Shown: in pieces, positions 11,501 to 24,846 of the stretch
Layout of the letters: each line of letters begins with the position of its first letter
Numbering within the stretch: the stretch's first letter is position 1
Assembly: GCA_013396525.1 (NCBI GenBank)
Contig: VWYX01000679.1
Location: 124,001-188,000 of the forward strand
Length of the DNA: 64,000 nt
Direction of reading: 5' to 3'
DNA from: Chaetorhynchus papuensis
Lineage: Eukaryota > Chordata > Aves > Passeriformes > Rhipiduridae
Translations under genes and position numbers: made by a program
The notes under the pieces: generated by a model
Seen by the model: the letters and a program-made list of their open reading frames with translations, nothing else
The model's database searches: none
What the model was told of the DNA's origin: nothing

Positions 11501-14500
11501 ACCCAGAAGCAATCCAGAGGGTCAGGAAAAAAAAGGGCAATTAAAAACATATCCCTAACACACTTGTACATTCTTACAGCATCAGTCTTCTTCATCATTT
11601 ATGGTAAGTACCTGATTTAATAAGCATACCCATAAACTAAATTAGTTAAAAGTTTGATTTTAATATGAAATCTAAAAATGTTTCCAGATGATATGCAATT
11701 ATAATTCAATTCCCTGTATTATAAGGATAATAAATCAAACTACCCCAGTAAATGACATCCTGAAAAGCTACACAGTTTGTGATAGCTAAGAAGTACCAAT
11801 TTAGTATGAATGCTAAGTTATTTAGCTCACTGGCATGTGACCAGTATGACCTGCTGTGCTCACAGGCAGATAAGCTTCCAGCATGTCTTCCAGCAAGAAC
11901 AGAACAAAACAGAAAACCTATCACTAGGGTACCATTCAAAGTTGAAATAAGTGTGTTGCTCCTAAAAGAGTTAGGTCATATTCTAAACTTCAGAGTTTCC
12001 ATTTCTTATCAATGAATTGCTCAATAAGGTAAAAAAATCAACACAACCCCAAGAGAACGCTTCCACACCCACCCACACCACTCAAACATTTAAGATGGCC
12101 AAGATCTGCTCTACAGAATCTAATTTTCTGCATTGGTCATGCACAGATTGGAAGAACTCGATCAAACTGATGAAAAGAAGCAGAGAGGCACCTAAAACAT
12201 GATCTGGGACACTTCCAATTGCGTCAAGAATTTAGATTTCATTTATTTCTCAAAAGTTTCATTTTGTCAAATTCTGTCCTTTAACTGGCAAGGAGAGCAA
12301 TTACATCAATTTCTACTATCAACACGAGGTCATTCTGCTAATACCTACTTCAGGACAGGAGGAGCCCTCCATAACTGCTAAGTTCCTATGAGCTGCAGTG
12401 AGTAAGATGTGGAGAGTTTGTACCTTGATTCAGAGAGGTAACAGAACTTCTTAACTGTGCTTTAAGACCAGCAATCTCCTCAGTCTAGCTCCATAAACCA
12501 GTAGCCTAACTACATCTTTATAGTTTAGCAATCACCCTACACAAATACATTCTAAAAAGATTTCAGCATAATTTGACCTCTACCCTACCCAGCTCATGAG
12601 AGTTGTGAGAGTCATAAAGAGTTACGTCTACCTCTGCTCTAAGCCATAACCAGGATCACCCACAAAGAATCTTGTTCTCTTCTCTAAATATGTAATTATT
12701 CAATCAAAGCTAAAAAGATAACCCCATTCTATCACACAGTGGCAATTACAGAGCAAGCTCAGCAAGTTTGGTCTGCTCTGTCTTTGGTCTTTGTTTGACC
12801 AACAGTGTCATCTAACGAAAGAAACCATCTAAATCCAGCACAGTCTGGATTCAGGGCAAGAGATAAACATGAGGCTGCTTTATTGGTACTGATATAGTTC
12901 TGCCTATCAATAGATAAGCAACAAACATACAGTGTCATACTCCTATTTGTCATATACCAGTACTGCTGACTGAGACTCTTGGAACAAGAAAGACATGGAC
13001 CTAGTGAAGCAAGTCCACAGGAGACCACAAAAATGCCTGGAGGGCTGGAGCACCTGTCCTTTGAAGAAAGGCTGCGAGAGTTGGGGTTGTTTGGCCTGGA
13101 GAATAGGGGAACACCTCATTGCAGCCTTTTAATACTTAGAAGGGGCCTATAAGAAAAATGTGAATAGACTTTTTAGTATAGCCTGTAGCAACAGGACAAG
13201 GGTAATTGTTTTAAACTAGATGAGGGTAGACTCAGACTGGATGTAAGGAAGAACTTTTTTATTATGAGGGTGGTGAAACACTGGAAGAGGTTACCCAGAG
13301 AGGTGGTACATGTCCCATCCCTGGAAACCTTCAAGATCAGGTTGGACAGGGCTCTGAGTAACCTGATCTAATTGAACATGTCTCTGCTTATTGCAGAGGG
13401 GCTGGACTAGATGACCTTTAGAGGCCCCTTGCAAACCACACCATTCTATGATTCTATGCTACTATTCTCCCCAAGAGATGGAGTTGTAATTCAGCTTACC
13501 AAACCTGCGTTTTCTGGATAGATGTCTCTATCTATGTGTTTCTTATAGGCATGCATTTGAACTGTTTAAAGGACATACAATCAATTGCTACCAGCATCCA
13601 TCACATACAGTCAGGTATCAGGTAACTCACCATAAGAAGAGCTTAATATTAATAAAAAGCTTAGTTCTTGATGAATGATGTGCAGTATAAACCCTAAAGC
13701 TGAGCAAAACATGTTGATGAGCAACAATTTTGGATCAGGCCTCTAAAAATCCCCAACAAAAACTAATGTCCATGCAGCAGTAAGAAAAAGAGCAGGAAAC
13801 AAATCCACACTCAAAACCTACTGAAGCAGGAAAAAAACCACAAATATTTTGTTTTGGCTCGACAGTTCACTTTTTCGTTGCCTTAATCAATATAATCTTT
13901 GATTTACAGTTTTCCATGATGTAATACCACCTAATTTAGTGAAGGTGAGAATTTAGTCTGTTAGCAAAATATATATTATATAAGGAAATTACCAAGATTT
14001 TCAAAAACAGTTCATAATACTTACTCAAAAAAAATTAAACATTGCTATAATAACGTAACTGCATTAATCTACAACATTAATCTCAGTAATGAACGTAAAA
14101 ATTATATTTTTTAAACTTCCAGTCAAATAAAGAACGCTACTAAGAATAGAGTATATTTTTGTCTCTTGCATCAAGTTCAGTGCAATTATTCCAACTATTC
14201 GTAAATATTAATAATTTTAGGAATTGGATCATCCTTTTTTTTATCTTCTAAAACTACTCAATAACTTCTGAGATTATTTTTATTTAAAACTTTGCTCTAA
14301 ATTGTTTCCAAATCAGGTATTTCAACAGGAAAAAAGAATTTTATTATTATTCCAGGATCTTGAAGCCAACTGAAGCAAAATCACCCAGAATCTGGAATCA
14401 GCTCAGTACCAGAAGGCCTGGCATTAACAGAATAACCCTGGGGTCAGAGCAGTAAGTTGTACAACTCTCCTGCTCCTACTGCTAATCCAGAAATATGGTA

Positions 14501-15024
14501 TTTTTTAAGCCAACAAGAGACTTCAGTGATCAAGCACAGTATCTAAACAAATCTTGACTTTCATTGGGAATAATTGACAGACAAAGCCTAAGCTATTTCT
14601 GATCCACATAAGGAACCTTCCTCTATTGGTACACTACAAAACTAAAAAGACCTGCTCATGTTTACAAAGGGCAGCAAGGCAACAGAAATCCCAACTTATT
14701 ATTTCTACATTATGAAAAAGGGTTGGTACTAGAGTGAAACTGTATTTCAAATTGTAATCTTAAAAAATTGTAAAATTTACCTGTAGAACAAGGCATCTGG
14801 AAATTGGGGTCATTGCTATCCAAAACAGGCAAACAGAACTGGGCACTTGCAGATCCTAGCATAGGATCCTTATCGCTGAGCATGTTCTTCAGCGAATCCT
14901 CTAAGACATTTTGACTTGTACTAAAATCCTCACAGACTTCATTCTCCAGGTTGGATTCTAGAAATAGGGCATCATCTAAGTGTTCAGTAGGAATTAAATG
15001 GTTAAATGTATCAACTATATCCAT
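3763..15024 (-). CDS. PHF3: PHD finger protein 3, N-terminal 740 codons (3 coding exons; gene continues past the window's left end)
   Basis: Joining 15024-14781, 6864-6703 and 5578-3763 gives 2222 nt with phases that match at every junction: 740 codons plus two bases of an Arg codon. Each internal junction has GT/AG sites. The product starts MDIVDTFNHLIPTEHLDD and continues through SPRKSPRLMAQ and RQRRSSKSLSLDEPPLF to CGFCKKPHGN, which I recognise as the N-terminal third of vertebrate PHF3 (about 2040 aa in human). Family knowledge: PHF3 is a nuclear regulator of RNA polymerase II transcription, with a PHD finger, a TFIIS-like domain and a C-terminal SPOC domain that reads the phosphorylated polymerase CTD. 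Only the start of the PHD finger (C731, C734) is encoded here; the rest lies beyond position 1. The gene is head-to-tail with PTP4A1, whose 3' end lies upstream of the PHF3 promoter. Confidence 0.95.
5579..6702 (-). other. PHF3: PHF3 intron 3
   Basis: 1124 bp of AT-rich DNA with donor GTGATC at the 6702 end and acceptor CCTAG at the 5579 end. No RNA gene, repeat family or extra exon recognised. Confidence 0.9.
6703..6864 (-). CDS. PHF3: PHF3 exon 3: codons 82-135
   Basis: 162 nt, entering in phase 1 after a T-rich tract ending ACAG at 6865 and leaving in phase 1 before donor GTGATC (6702-6697). The sequence begins VIGLDDTMDGEGVKES and ends SPRKSPRLMAQ. It is acidic at first (a DTIDDDEL patch), then basic. 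The SPRKSPRL stretch matches human PHF3 as I recall it. Reading past the donor gives a stop after 12 intronic codons. Confidence 0.95.
10998..11051. repeat. 27-bp imperfect tandem duplication
   Basis: Two adjacent 27-bp copies with a few mismatches, each containing gaac.caggta.tttgtcaccta. They lie in PHF3 intron 2. Confidence 0.85.
12981..13458 (+). mobile_element. CR1 non-LTR retrotransposon, 5'-truncated 3' end
   Basis: The sequence follows the CR1 3' region in order: AACAAGAAAGACATGGACC, GAGGGCTGGAGCACCT, GAGTTGGGGTTGTTTGGCCTGG, AACACTGGAAGAGGTTACCCAG, GGACTAGATGACCTT, ending ATTCTATGATTCTATG at 13443-13458. The 8-bp terminal direct repeat instead of poly(A) is diagnostic of avian and reptilian CR1. 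It is 5'-truncated, carries no reverse-transcriptase ORF, and sits antisense to PHF3 in intron 2. The left edge (about 12981) is where similarity becomes recognisable. Moderate divergence suggests it has been inactive for a long time. Confidence 0.95.
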
Positions 15025-15049
15025 GAAGACTCCTGTGTGTCTTTCAGCC
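14781..15049 (-). CDS. PHF3: PHF3 exon 2: end of 5' UTR and codons 1-81
   Basis: The acceptor on the minus strand is a T-rich tract ending TATAG at 15050. The exon opens with 25 nt of leader and the ATG is at 15024-15022. The donor after base 14781 reads GTAAAT. The coding part is 244 nt, ending in phase 1 (first base of a Val codon). The peptide begins MDIVDTFNHLIP and includes DFSTSQNVLEDSLKNM and SNDPNFQMPCS. This is acidic and almost identical to mammalian PHF3 as I remember it. An open frame runs 17 codons further upstream, but it crosses the acceptor, so those codons are intronic and the start is the MDIVD methionine. Confidence 0.95.
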
Positions 15050-18000
15050 CTATAGAAAGACAAGAAAAATACCATAAGAAAATAAGCTACAAATCATAAA
15101 ACACCTAAGACACCAGCAAATTTTTTGGCTGTTGTGTTTTCTAAAGAATTCTTAAGGTATTTTAGAATTATAAAAAATAAATTAAAAAATGCTTATGGCT
15201 TAGTATGGCCCACTGCATAACTAAAAATCAATTCCCTAATTATTTTTAAAAGAAATTCCATGCTAAGTTAATATAATCTCCTCTATCAGCATCCGAGTGC
15301 TTCTACACACACTTCTACAGAGTGCGCATAAGAAAGGTAACTAAACAACTCCCTTCTAAAATTTGTTCAAATCTTGACCAACCCAAGGGGGTAGGACACC
15401 AGAGGAGGAGGATATCAAGAACAAGTGAACCTGGATAGCTGCACTGTGAGCATGACTCTTTCTTCTTTTTAAAAGTAAAAAATGTGAGGTCAGCTTCCAC
15501 TAACATCAGCGGAGCCGAGAAGGTTCCAGAGCCTGCCATACTACTACTACCAATACTACTGAGAACTGTATTTCTGTTCAAAGAGCAACCACCAAATACT
15601 TCATAGCAAGTTAGTATTTTTAGACAGCAAGGTTTTATTGCTATTATTTTTCATCAATCAATACAGTCAATAAAATTACAGAAATTTTATATGAAAATCT
15701 GATCTCAATCAAGTACGTGAGATTTCTGAGCTGGCATCAAAAGGAGAAGCCTTTTAGAAACTTCAGTTTTGAAGAAGTTTAGGTGAACTTCTAGAAGTCT
15801 ACCTAAGGAATTGTATTCAAAGATGGCACCTGCATTTTACAAGGAATTCTTTATTTTCTAGATCTTCTTTGCAATGCAGCAGAAGCGCAACTACTGCAGC
15901 AGAGACTTAACTAATAAGAATTAGAACAACAGAATGGAAAAAAAGTCAGCGAAACACTTTGCTTTAGCCATATACTCAAAGTTGAGAGAGATAACTATAA
16001 TAAATATGATTTTACAGGTATGGAAAAAGGAGCAGTGCCAGACTGCCTGGCTTAATTTGGCATACTGGATAGTCTGAAAGACCAGTTTTGGCACACAAAG
16101 CTGTTAAAGCTTTTGGAAACAGCAAAAGGACACACATACTTTCCCGCTCCTTCTTTCATCATCCTCCTCCCACAAGAGTTTTTTTTGTTTAGAATCAACA
16201 CACTAATTAAAGGAAAATGACAAGTGAGAATTGGAGTTTGCAGAGCTTGAATTACTTTCTAGATGGCTATTCCAGCAATGTGCCAACTGAATAAATCCAG
16301 TACTTACTCATGCTTAATAGAACATTAAGTATGCTTCCTTAGACCCATTAATGGAACATTTCTGCTTTAGCAATCAACTGGGAATATCCTAGCCAGATAC
16401 ATTTAAGGGCTCTATTACAATTTCAACCCTATTTGTGCCATTTGTTTTATTTCACAAATTTACAAAAACACCAGGTTTAACACGGACAGTGTTTCATTTT
16501 GTTTGAATGGGGTTTCTTAGGGGTTATTTTGTTTGTGGGGTTTTGGGTTGTTGGGGTTTTATTTTCAAATACGACAGTCTTTCTTCCCTCTCCCATAGGG
16601 CAGCTCAAAAGAAAACAATGGTCAGATACAGCACTGTGTCTCTGCAGAGCACGGTATCTTTCCAATTTCTACACACTACCCTCAACAAAGCAGTCTAATA
16701 CACAAGGTCCTCCTGACTAAACAGCCAGCAAGAAGTAAAGTTTGGCCAAATCACTCGCATTTAGTAAGCAGACTTCAGCAGCAAGTCATAATTTGAAAGC
16801 TCCCTCACCATGGACTACTTTTATCAAGCAATGCAGGCATCTACATATACACCAACTAGCACCTACAGCAGTCCACATTGTTTCTAAAGTTCCAAATCTC
16901 GCAGCAAACTAACAGAGTAAGTACTATGCTGCACTGTATAATCTGTTTTTATTGTTATACCAAGTAGTTACAACAATCTGATACTACACAGGATAAACTA
17001 TAAGAGACTCAGTGACTCCAATAAGAAAATCATTACAAATGTCCCAGTACAGTACTTTAAAGCACCTTCCTGTAATGACAGGTTTTTTTCATATTAGCAT
17101 TACATGAGCACAAGAGTAACAGCCACAGGATAAAATTATGGTGAATCCTGTCATTAAGAAGTGTCAATGACACTGCAATAGAACACCTACATATTGTGAG
17201 AATGCAAGAAACCTTTTGCATCCAATATTAAAAAGTGGCAGAGGCTCTGAAGACATTTACAATAACATACCCCAAACTTTTTTCTGGATCAGAGAACATT
17301 TATATATTTGTTACTCAAATATTGTTGTTCCCAAAGCAGTGATGACCACTTCATTAAAACCAATGTTAAGTAGTAAAGCTTGAAAAGAACAGTTTCTCTT
17401 GCTTCAAAAATTCCTCCTGATGGGAATTAACCTCTGTCTTCAGTGATGTGATGAAGGAAAAAAGATTACCTACAGTTTTGTGAGACTACCATGCAACCAT
17501 TCGGAACACTAAAAGCACTGTGAAGTAAATGACAAAGCAACTACACATGCAGTGGCCACAGCCACCTTCAATGACACCTAAGTAGCTCAAGAGGATTTTT
17601 ATTGAAAGCTTTATTTCTGGAGCATAAGCCTATGATCAAGTGAAAGTTCTATCCAAATTTTGCATCAAAAAGTCAGGGGGCGTGCATAAAAATACTACTA
17701 CCACAAAATCTAATCTTAAAGAATTCTTTCTACCATTTTTAAAATAGAAAGTTTATGCCTGCAAAACACATGAAAATAAAATCTTGCTTTACCTAGTTCA
17801 AAAAACCACTGTGTGATTCTTTCCATAATTTGTACACTACCAAGCTATTTTAGAAAATTATTTCTAACATTACTAGATTAAGTATCATAGGAAGTGTAGA
17901 ATCTGTGGGACTGAGGATGAAATACTTCTTTAGCTAGACAGCTGGCTGTTAGTTACTGCAAGAAAAAAAAAATCTTCCCTTGCACAATGCCTTAAGCGCA

Positions 18001-21000
18001 TAAATTTTGAATGGTTTATTTTCCATTTAAAACACTTTGAACATCAGGAAAAATAGCCAGAGGTGCAGGTAAAATCACGGTTGAGATTTTCATGCTCACT
18101 CATTTCCAAAGATAATTCTAAGCCCTGAAAGGAAGAATGTATTACTCCACTGGAACACAGCTGTGTCCTCCACTTGAACCCTAATGGCCAGTGCCTCGGC
18201 AACGCTCCCAGCAGATGCGCACATAGCAGTCGTGCTCCCATCGCACAGTAACTCACAAGTGCTTTCCCACTGGGCAGCTCATCAGGAGCAACAGAATATG
18301 AAAAGTATTATGCATGCAGAACCAGTGAGGAGCACTCATAAATGAGGCAAAGGAGCAAGTCCCAGCCAGGCTCAGTGAAACTTCTCCCACCCACTGGCTC
18401 CTGGAGCATCAGGACACGTACTGAGACTGCAGCACAGCAACACACAGGAGTCTGGGTAAAAGAAGAGCTCACCATCAAGAAAAGTTCACAGTATAGAGAG
18501 CATTCTCCTCAGTCCCCTAAATACATTTCGCTTACACTTTTGAAACTGATTGCTTCCATCAGCCCCTCCACTGCAAAAACAAGAGCAACAATTATAGAAG
18601 TAATACTGCAACAATTACAAAGTAACTCACCAACCAACATCTTTCATCATTAAGTGATTCAACACTATAAACAACCCTGTTAGAAAGCACTACAGTCAAA
18701 TATGACTTCCAGAATTCCCCCTACATTATGTTTACCATAAAATTTCTTCATGCTCTCAACATTGTTTCCTTTTAGTCCTAGTCTTTCAGCTTAAAAAATT
18801 ATTTCTTCCATTGTTCAATTAGTTCATTAAGCTAGGTATGCCATAATATTGTCTCAAATCTCAGCAAATCTGGTATGAAATAAAAATGCTACAGGATCTG
18901 CCACAGCAGATTTTTCTTTTTTCCCCATTTACCATATTTTCATTACACCTCTAACACTTCTACATTACTTTCTAAAATTAAAAGGTAAATAGCCAGAATG
19001 ATCACTTGCTAAGAAAAGAAACTGAGATCTCAAACAAGCATATCCTTCCAAACTAATCTCAGAATGGAAGGAAGACTAGAAACTGGACAAGAGATGTTGT
19101 ACATCTTTAAGCTTTTTCATTGCTTAGTTTGTCCGTGAAAGAGGCAAAGAATTACTTCAGTTCCTGTCGTATTATTTTCTTAATCACAGCAGAGAAAAAT
19201 AATTTAGTGGAGATATCCAACTGCATCCACATGTTTCTACCATCTTCTCTAAAATCCACCTCAGGCAGGGGCGATTACAATTTGTATTTACCGCCAAGCA
19301 TCCTGCGTGTTACTTAACTGATGGACAGTCCAAGCATACTCTTGACTATCCTTTCAAATTAAGTCTCCCTTAAACATCAGCATGTGAAAGTGTTTCGTTT
19401 TTCAGCTATATATTTGGATATATGTTAGATACATTTGTCTTGATATTTTATTATTTTTCTTTATTTTCTTTTACATTCATTTTGTTCTGTTTTTACAGTA
19501 CTCCCACATCATTTATTTTACTAAGCAAATGTTAGGTTTCACTGTAATTATTCTCTTTCCTTCCCTCTCTGCCCAGGGGGTGAATTTAATATATCAGTTT
19601 ACCTTTTAAGCTTGACTTTCATATCTTAGCTTATATTTTAAAGTTAGTAACATAAAATAGAAGCTTCTGTATGTTTAATGATTGTCAGTTGAAAAATAAA
19701 TCTGGTTTATGAAAAGTCCTCAGCAGTTGGACTTCAAAAAAATAAAACATTTCTACAAAGAAATTTAACCAAAAAAGAATTGCCTGAATTGGGAACAAGG
19801 CGAGGCAAAAACCTGAAGGAACCCAACAAAAGAAAAAAAAAACCAAACCAATCTCACACTGCTTATTTAGGATATTCAAATTCCCAGATGTTGAATAACC
19901 TATCTACTTCATTGACCTGCCTGAATAAGTGAGTCTGAAACTGCTGAAGATAGCATAGCAATGCTACAATTCCTTCCATTTCACTGAAGCACCTTTCTGA
20001 ATAGTGTCTGTCGCTTCCAATTCGCTGAATCTGTCCAGTGCTTTTAAAAGCTTTTGTACATCTAGTTATTGACTGGACTATGTGGGAAACATTATTCAAA
20101 ACACAAGACTTGGTCTCTGGACCTTGTGCTCATGCACACCAAATGACGAACAGCAAGCACTAGTCATAACAACAGTAACAGACTCCATTAAAAATATCCA
20201 TATTATATTTATTTCTTCAATTAGTAAACTCTGGTAGGAGAGTAAACAAAAGGAACAAATTATTTGGATGACTGGCACCTTGGATGTCAAAACAAATGGG
20301 AAAAGCTGACTCAGTACTGTTACAGAAGAATCAGTAAGTGACAATAACTGACAAAAACTTTTCATCAAAAGAGGGGAACAGCACCTTAACTGGCAATTAG
20401 CTAATAACAGACAACTTTAAAAAAAAAAAATCCCTTGCCCACGCTGTGTGGCACCTACTGTACCCAAACAAAAGCACTCAAGGTATGAAATGTGTACCTT
20501 TGTTCCCAAAAGGAGCACTCCAGGTATGAAATGTCTCCCTTTGTTCACTGGAACTGTGCTGTCAGACCACCCCCTGGGCTAACTGATACCTTGACAAAGC
20601 CCACCTACCAAACAATGTTACTTCAAAGTCCTGATGCAGGTTTTATTACCATCCTCCTCCTTCCTCGTACACAAACTTTAAAGTTTAAGGTCGCAAGTAC
20701 CTAATTGAAAATTAATGCCAAGTTGCCATGTATCCATGTTGCCACACTTCAAGCACTAGAAGCTGCATGCATTATGTTCATGGATATTACAGCACCAAAG
20801 CCAGAACTGAGATCCACGTCATATGTAGCAAGAGATTTTACTCAAAAGAGTTGACAGTACAAACACATCACAGGATTAAAGAGAAAATCAATACCAGACA
20901 GTGCATCAGTGGCAGTGGCAGTAAGAAGACATCAACTTGACAACTTTTTGGTGAGTTTACAACTTTCACACCAATGTGCTTTCTTATCTGGTTCCTATTG

Positions 21001-24000
21001 GCTCAAATCCCATCATCTGGGGCAGTCCTCAAGAATTAAATTAACTGACAAAATATTTTTGACAGAACAAGCAATGTGATTTATGAGCATACGAACTGCC
21101 ATCTAGCCACAAAAACGTGTTTGGAACTGTTAAACGAAGATTTCAGTGTCCTTTCTCAAAAAAAAAAAAACCAGATACAACACTTGTCTAGAATATGGTT
21201 TACTGAGCTTTAGTCTTTAAGGATCATCAAATTTGACCTTCCTCATTCACCTAGCTCCCAAAAAAACAGGACACTGGCAAAAACCTGCCTAACAGGTACA
21301 TGTAGGCAAACAGGTTTATTTGAAACATCAATATTGCTACAAAGGATAGCCAGGTACACTGAAAAACTTATATGACACAACATCAACCCATTAGGTATCC
21401 ATACACCACCTGTTCCCTTATGTAAATCCGCTACTTATTATTTATTAATTTAATCCCTCATTTAAAATTTAAGATCTAGCTTTTAGTGGCACCAAAACAA
21501 AGCCCTGCTAAAGACCAAAAAATAAGAAATGTGAATCTGAGCATTTCATTCATTGTTAAGAAGCTCTTCTATACTATTTTTGTTTACCTCATTCTGAAGT
21601 CTTCAGACACCGACTGACACAAATCCCTTGCTTCTAAAATCTCAACAGACATAACAAATAATAATCACCTTCCAAAACCTAACTAGAATCTAAAGTTATG
21701 GTATGCTTCCCTCACTGACAGACCAGATCTCTTACTACTTGCTATCAAGGTATTTAAGAGAAAAGACAGCTCAAGATACTTGCTTTATTAAACCTTCCCT
21801 ATTCAAAACACATTCACCAGCCATAACTGTACCTCATTTCAGTGAACAGAAAGGAAAAATAAATTTCAAACAAGGTATTTAATTAGAAGACAAAGAAATG
21901 CAGAAAGAATAGAGAAACATTTTCTTAATTATACAATATCATGTTGTATCATTGAAAAACATCTTAACAGTTACATTTTGAACAGTATAATCTCTCCTCA
22001 AAAAAAAAAACCTTTCTCACCCTCACTTTATAGCTCAAAGAGGCACACAGTGCTGCACTAAAACTTGTGTTATGTCAAAAAACATCTTTACACTGTGAAA
22101 TGTGGAGTATGCAAATGTAAAATGTGAAATGCAAAGTTTTTACATTGCAAAATATTAAGTCCTCTGTTTTTCTTTGCTGGACTGTCCCACCAAAGAATAC
22201 TCCTGAACATCACAAAAATTAGGCATAATCAAATATATATAAAAATACGTAATTTTATTAATCTCTCCATCGTTGTATATACTTTGGGAATTTGTAAGCT
22301 CACTACCAAGAGACATTTCACTGAAAAGAAAAAGATGAGGACAGATTATATTTCTATCACTACTGCTATTCTCTTGAACTCTTCCACCCTCAGGTTCCTC
22401 AATACTTGTTTCAAGTATTTTCAGCTAGAACATAGTATAAAATGCTAAGCTGTGTAATAGGTTACACTGATCATTTGTCCGTCACCCAAGAGAATAATTT
22501 TCACTTGTAATACCTTTTGAATTTGTCAGTGTCTCTCTCATAATGATTCATTTGGAAACACCTATTAGAATTAGGGTTTGTTTGTTGGGATTTTTTTTAG
22601 CAATAGTTAAAAGCTTAATGGCTAAGCCTTGTGAAGTTTTTCAGAGAAATATGCCATCCATCATGTAACTATATTGACACCACTCAGGAGGATATGACAA
22701 GCTGTCCATATTTTTCACATTTTGCTTCTATAAAATGAACTCTCATATCCCAATTCAGTGAACTTTATCATTGCTACTTCATAATATTACCTTTCAAAAA
22801 TATGCCCTTCCCATAAAAAAAAAGCTTCTAATATAACATGGCTCTCCCCTTAAAGCTTGGATTCAACAGTATTTAGGCTGACCAGGAAAAATTAAAGTAA
22901 CAACTAAAAAAATTCATCAGCTCAACTCTCAGCACAACACAGGTGGTAGAGGTGAGCCTCTTTTTAAGAGAGAGGTTGCAGAAATATCAGGTCAGAATTT
23001 TTAGAGTTTCTGTTTTCCTCAAAGCACTTTACCAATGTGTTGAATTACCTCAGCTAACTGTGTTGAATTAAGTCTACCCAAAATGGTTTGTAGTTAGGTA
23101 CCCTTTCAGTTTGCAAATGTAAAATGCACATAAAAACTGAATGACTGAGTAACAGGCACCAAGAGCTGAAAAAAATGTAGGTGTTCAGAACTCCATAATT
23201 ATATGCATAATCTTTAAAGCCAGCTACAGAAATTAAAAGCAGAAGCTACTTGGTACAGCAAAAAGAAGAGTTTCACTGAGGGATACGCACTAAGTGTAAA
23301 CACCACTGGAATTATTCCAAGAAATATAAAAACCAACATTTTCAAGGTCTCCCTTACATTGTGTCCCAAACCATAACAGATTAATTTATTAAGCAAAACA
23401 AACCATGAATTAGTGGAGTTAAAGAGTTGCCATATGTTTACCATCCTTACATTTAATCCTAAAATATTTCCACTATTTAGCAATGTTAGCATCCATTTTT
23501 ATAAAAGCGAATGTATAAAAATTACATCACGAATTAACAACTACGTAAAAGACACCACAATTACAATTTCCATGGTATAGCTCCTGTCAGCCCCCATTCC
23601 TGTCTTTCGTTACTGGTTTTTACGCCTCACTCTACAGGCTATTTTTACTAACTTCACCTATGCCGCAGAGTGCTCTTCATCCAATCGCTCCCCGCGCGGC
23701 TCTAACAGGTCTCCCTTGTGCACACCATACAGAGTGAACGCTCGCAATCACACGAACGACGGCTCTTCTAAAGCCTGATAGTTATTATTTGCATTCCAGC
23801 AGCAAGCAATAAGCGCACTGCCTCAGAAAGAGCACCTCATCCCAGATTAGGATGTGGAAATACCACCAGGCCACTGAATCCCACAGCACTGCTGATGACC
23901 ACATTTTCTCCCGCACTTCCTTCGGTGGGTACCATACACAGGAGTTGAACGCAGAAATTGTTGGCGATGCTAAGTTTAAGAGACGGGAGGAGGCGCCCGG

Positions 24001-24693
24001 CATAAGTCAGACCAAAAGCAAGAACAGCAAGGTCTAAATTGGTAATTGTTTCTCTGGTTTGTATGGGACGACTAGGCATCGGCGACTCAAGGGGTGAGAA
24101 GGGACAAAAGTAGAAGGGTCAAAACGTAGCAACTACAGGGCAGGGAAGGCGATGTGCGAGAGCTCGCAGCAGCAACACGGCTCCGGCCAAGGAGCCTGCG
24201 GCAGGGTCCCGCACGGACACGGGGCGGAAGCGGCCACCGCAGGCAGCAAGGCCGGGGCCAGAGCGCCATGTCAGGTGGCCGGGCGAGGAGCCCGGACCGG
24301 CCGGCCCGGGGCCCGTGGGTCGGAGCCTCCGCAACAAGCGCGCCGGCGCTGCGGGGCCGCGCCCAGGCAGAGCGGGGTGGCCGGGGCTCGGCCGGGGAGC
24401 GCCCCCGGTGCCCGCAGCCGGACCGCAGGTCGCCTGCGCACAAGAGCCGGCGGCGGCACCGCCTCCGCGCACAGCCCGCGCCACGGCCCCACGGCGGAAG
24501 CAGCCGCATCCCGCCGAGCCGCCCCCCGCCACCCGGCCGGGCCTGGCCAGCACAGGCCGCGGCTCCGCCGCCGCAGGCCCAGCCCAGCCCAGCCGTGCAG
24601 AGGAGGCTAGGGGAGGCCGCGCGGCACAGCGGGGTCCTCCGGCCCCGCTCCTTCCCTCGCTGCCTGCCACGCTCGCTGCCGCAGCCCGCGATA
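15050..24693 (-). other. PHF3: PHF3 intron 1
   Basis: About 9.6 kb between the inferred exon-1 donor and the exon-2 acceptor. It is AT-rich except near the CpG island. A 41-bp-period duplication lies at 20473-20547. Near 23785-24079 three overlapping short frames are open on both strands. No exon, RNA gene or transposon could be recognised; a slightly GC-richer stretch near 18.1-18.5 kb is unexplained. Confidence 0.7.
20473..20547. repeat. Two-copy direct repeat, period 41 bp
   Basis: agcactc.aggtatgaaatgt followed by ccctttgttc-like sequence occurs at 20473-20505 and again at 20514-20547 with a few substitutions. It is a local duplication, not part of a recognised family. Confidence 0.85.
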
Positions 24694-24699
24694 ACTCAC

Positions 24700-24846
24700 C
24701 CGCTCCGCCGCCCAGCGCTGCCCCGCGGCCGCGGAGGAAGGGACGCAGCGGCCGCGCCAAAGGAAGGGAGGGCGGCGCGCGCAGCTCCGCGGGGGGCGCG
24801 CGCAGCTCCGCGGGGGCGCGCGCGCGGGCTGCCCCCGCCCCGGCCC
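24700..24846 (-). promoter_or_regulatory. PHF3: PHF3 non-coding exon 1 / 5' UTR (3' boundary at 24700; 5' end in or beyond the N gap)
   Basis: A consensus donor, GTGAGT, occurs on the minus strand at 24699-24694 in very GC-rich sequence. It is the best partner I see for the PHF3 exon-2 acceptor at 15050, giving a 9.6 kb intron 1. The exon has no ATG on the minus strand between the donor and the gap. It contains a perfect 21-bp tandem duplication. The transcription start is not visible: it is either in this stretch or in the unsequenced bases beyond it. The exon 1 assignment is inferred from donor strength and CpG context. Confidence 0.6.
24775..24816. repeat. Perfect 21-bp tandem duplication in PHF3 exon 1
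   Basis: The unit gcgcgcgcagctccgcgggg plus one g occurs twice head-to-tail (24775-24795 and 24796-24816), followed by gcgcgcgcgcggg. It lies 30 bp from the N gap. Confidence 0.95.

Larger units (their letters stand above)
6865..14780 (-). other. PHF3: PHF3 intron 2
   Basis: 7916 bp with donor GTAAAT at the 14780 end and a T-rich acceptor ending ACAG at 6865. It contains one CR1 element (12981-13458, opposite strand), a 27-bp tandem duplication (10998-11051) and a 115-codon ATG frame on the sense strand (9767-10114) that I cannot assign. The remainder is AT-rich without recognisable features. Confidence 0.9.
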
